Source of the DNA: JBJXFY01 sp046155815
GTDB taxonomy: Bacteria; Verrucomicrobiota; Verrucomicrobiia; Limisphaerales; CAIMTB01
Assembly (NCBI GenBank): GCA_046155815.1
Contig: JBJXFY010000037.1
Location: forward strand, 1 to 14,329
Direction: 5' to 3'
Length of the DNA: 14,329 nt
Program-made: the position numbers and the translations under genes
Notes under the pieces: generated by a model
What the model was told of the DNA's origin: nothing
The model's input: the letters and a program-made list of their open reading frames with translations, nothing else
Databases searched by the model: none
Shown: one piece after another, positions 14,289 to 14,329 of the stretch
Position numbering within the stretch: position 1 is the first letter of the stretch
Layout of the letters: the number at the start of each line of letters is the position of its first letter

Positions 14289-14329
14289 TCAGGCGCGGCG
14301 GCTGCGGCGCCACACGGCGAAGCCCAGCA
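14289..14329 (-). CDS. Last codons of a probable PEP-CTERM-type sorted protein (5' part outside window)
   Basis: Only the final 12 residues are visible, LGFAVWRRSRRA, then TGA at 14291-14289. A hydrophobic stretch followed by an Arg cluster at the very end is the shape of a PEP-CTERM (or VPDSG-CTERM) tail, and the locus has an exosortase three genes away in the direction of transcription. The diagnostic Pro-Glu-Pro-like motif would lie about 20 residues upstream, outside the window, so the call rests on tail shape and context. The terminator follows it immediately. Confidence 0.6.
   Translation of the reverse strand, partial: LGFAVWRRSRRA

Overview
The window is GC-rich (uneven only in a few short AT-rich islands) and densely coding. 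Gene content suggests Verrucomicrobiota, with Planctomycetota the nearest alternative: a planctomycete-type cytochrome fused to WD40 repeats, a PQQ-like propeller protein, a YncE-propeller/phosphatase lipoprotein, a tandem FG-GAP + ASPIC/UnbV protein, and an exosortase locus. No tRNA, rRNA, CRISPR array, transposase or phage gene was seen. The taxonomic call is inference from families, not from a marker gene.

Layout. 1-405 (+) is the 3' end of a secreted-type protein cut by the window edge. 579-2021 (-) is a lipoprotein with a haem motif and a WD40 propeller, running towards it. 2065-2862 (+) is uppP, divergent from the lipoprotein across about 43 bp. 2963-4273 (+) is a secreted PQQ-like propeller protein, and 4351-7086 (+) is a large lipoprotein joining a YncE-like propeller to an alkaline-phosphatase-superfamily domain. 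From 7114 to the right edge everything is on the minus strand. Read in the direction of transcription it is: the last codons of a PEP-CTERM-like protein (14289-14329), a clear intrinsic terminator (14227-14256), a 1,234-residue FG-GAP/VCBS protein (14204-10500), an exosortase (10362-9343), an EpsI-type partner overlapping it by one base (9343-8582), and a polyprenyl-phosphate sugar-phosphate transferase (8532-7114).

How it fits together. The right half is an exosortase/exopolysaccharide module: the sugar transferase would load the first sugar onto undecaprenyl phosphate, and the exosortase with EpsI would process proteins carrying a C-terminal hydrophobic-plus-arginine tail, one of which ends at the right edge. 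UppP in the left half regenerates the same lipid carrier. The left half otherwise encodes exported propeller proteins typical of these phyla, with unknown substrates.

The least expected signal is at DNA level. There are three separate short arrays with a strict 7-base period (1975-2009, 11476-11503, 12247-12281), each of a different sequence and each lying in coding sequence. One sits in the 5' end of the haem/WD40 lipoprotein gene, where the number of heptamers decides which start codon is in frame; the other two are in the FG-GAP gene and are translated in frame as extra peptide.
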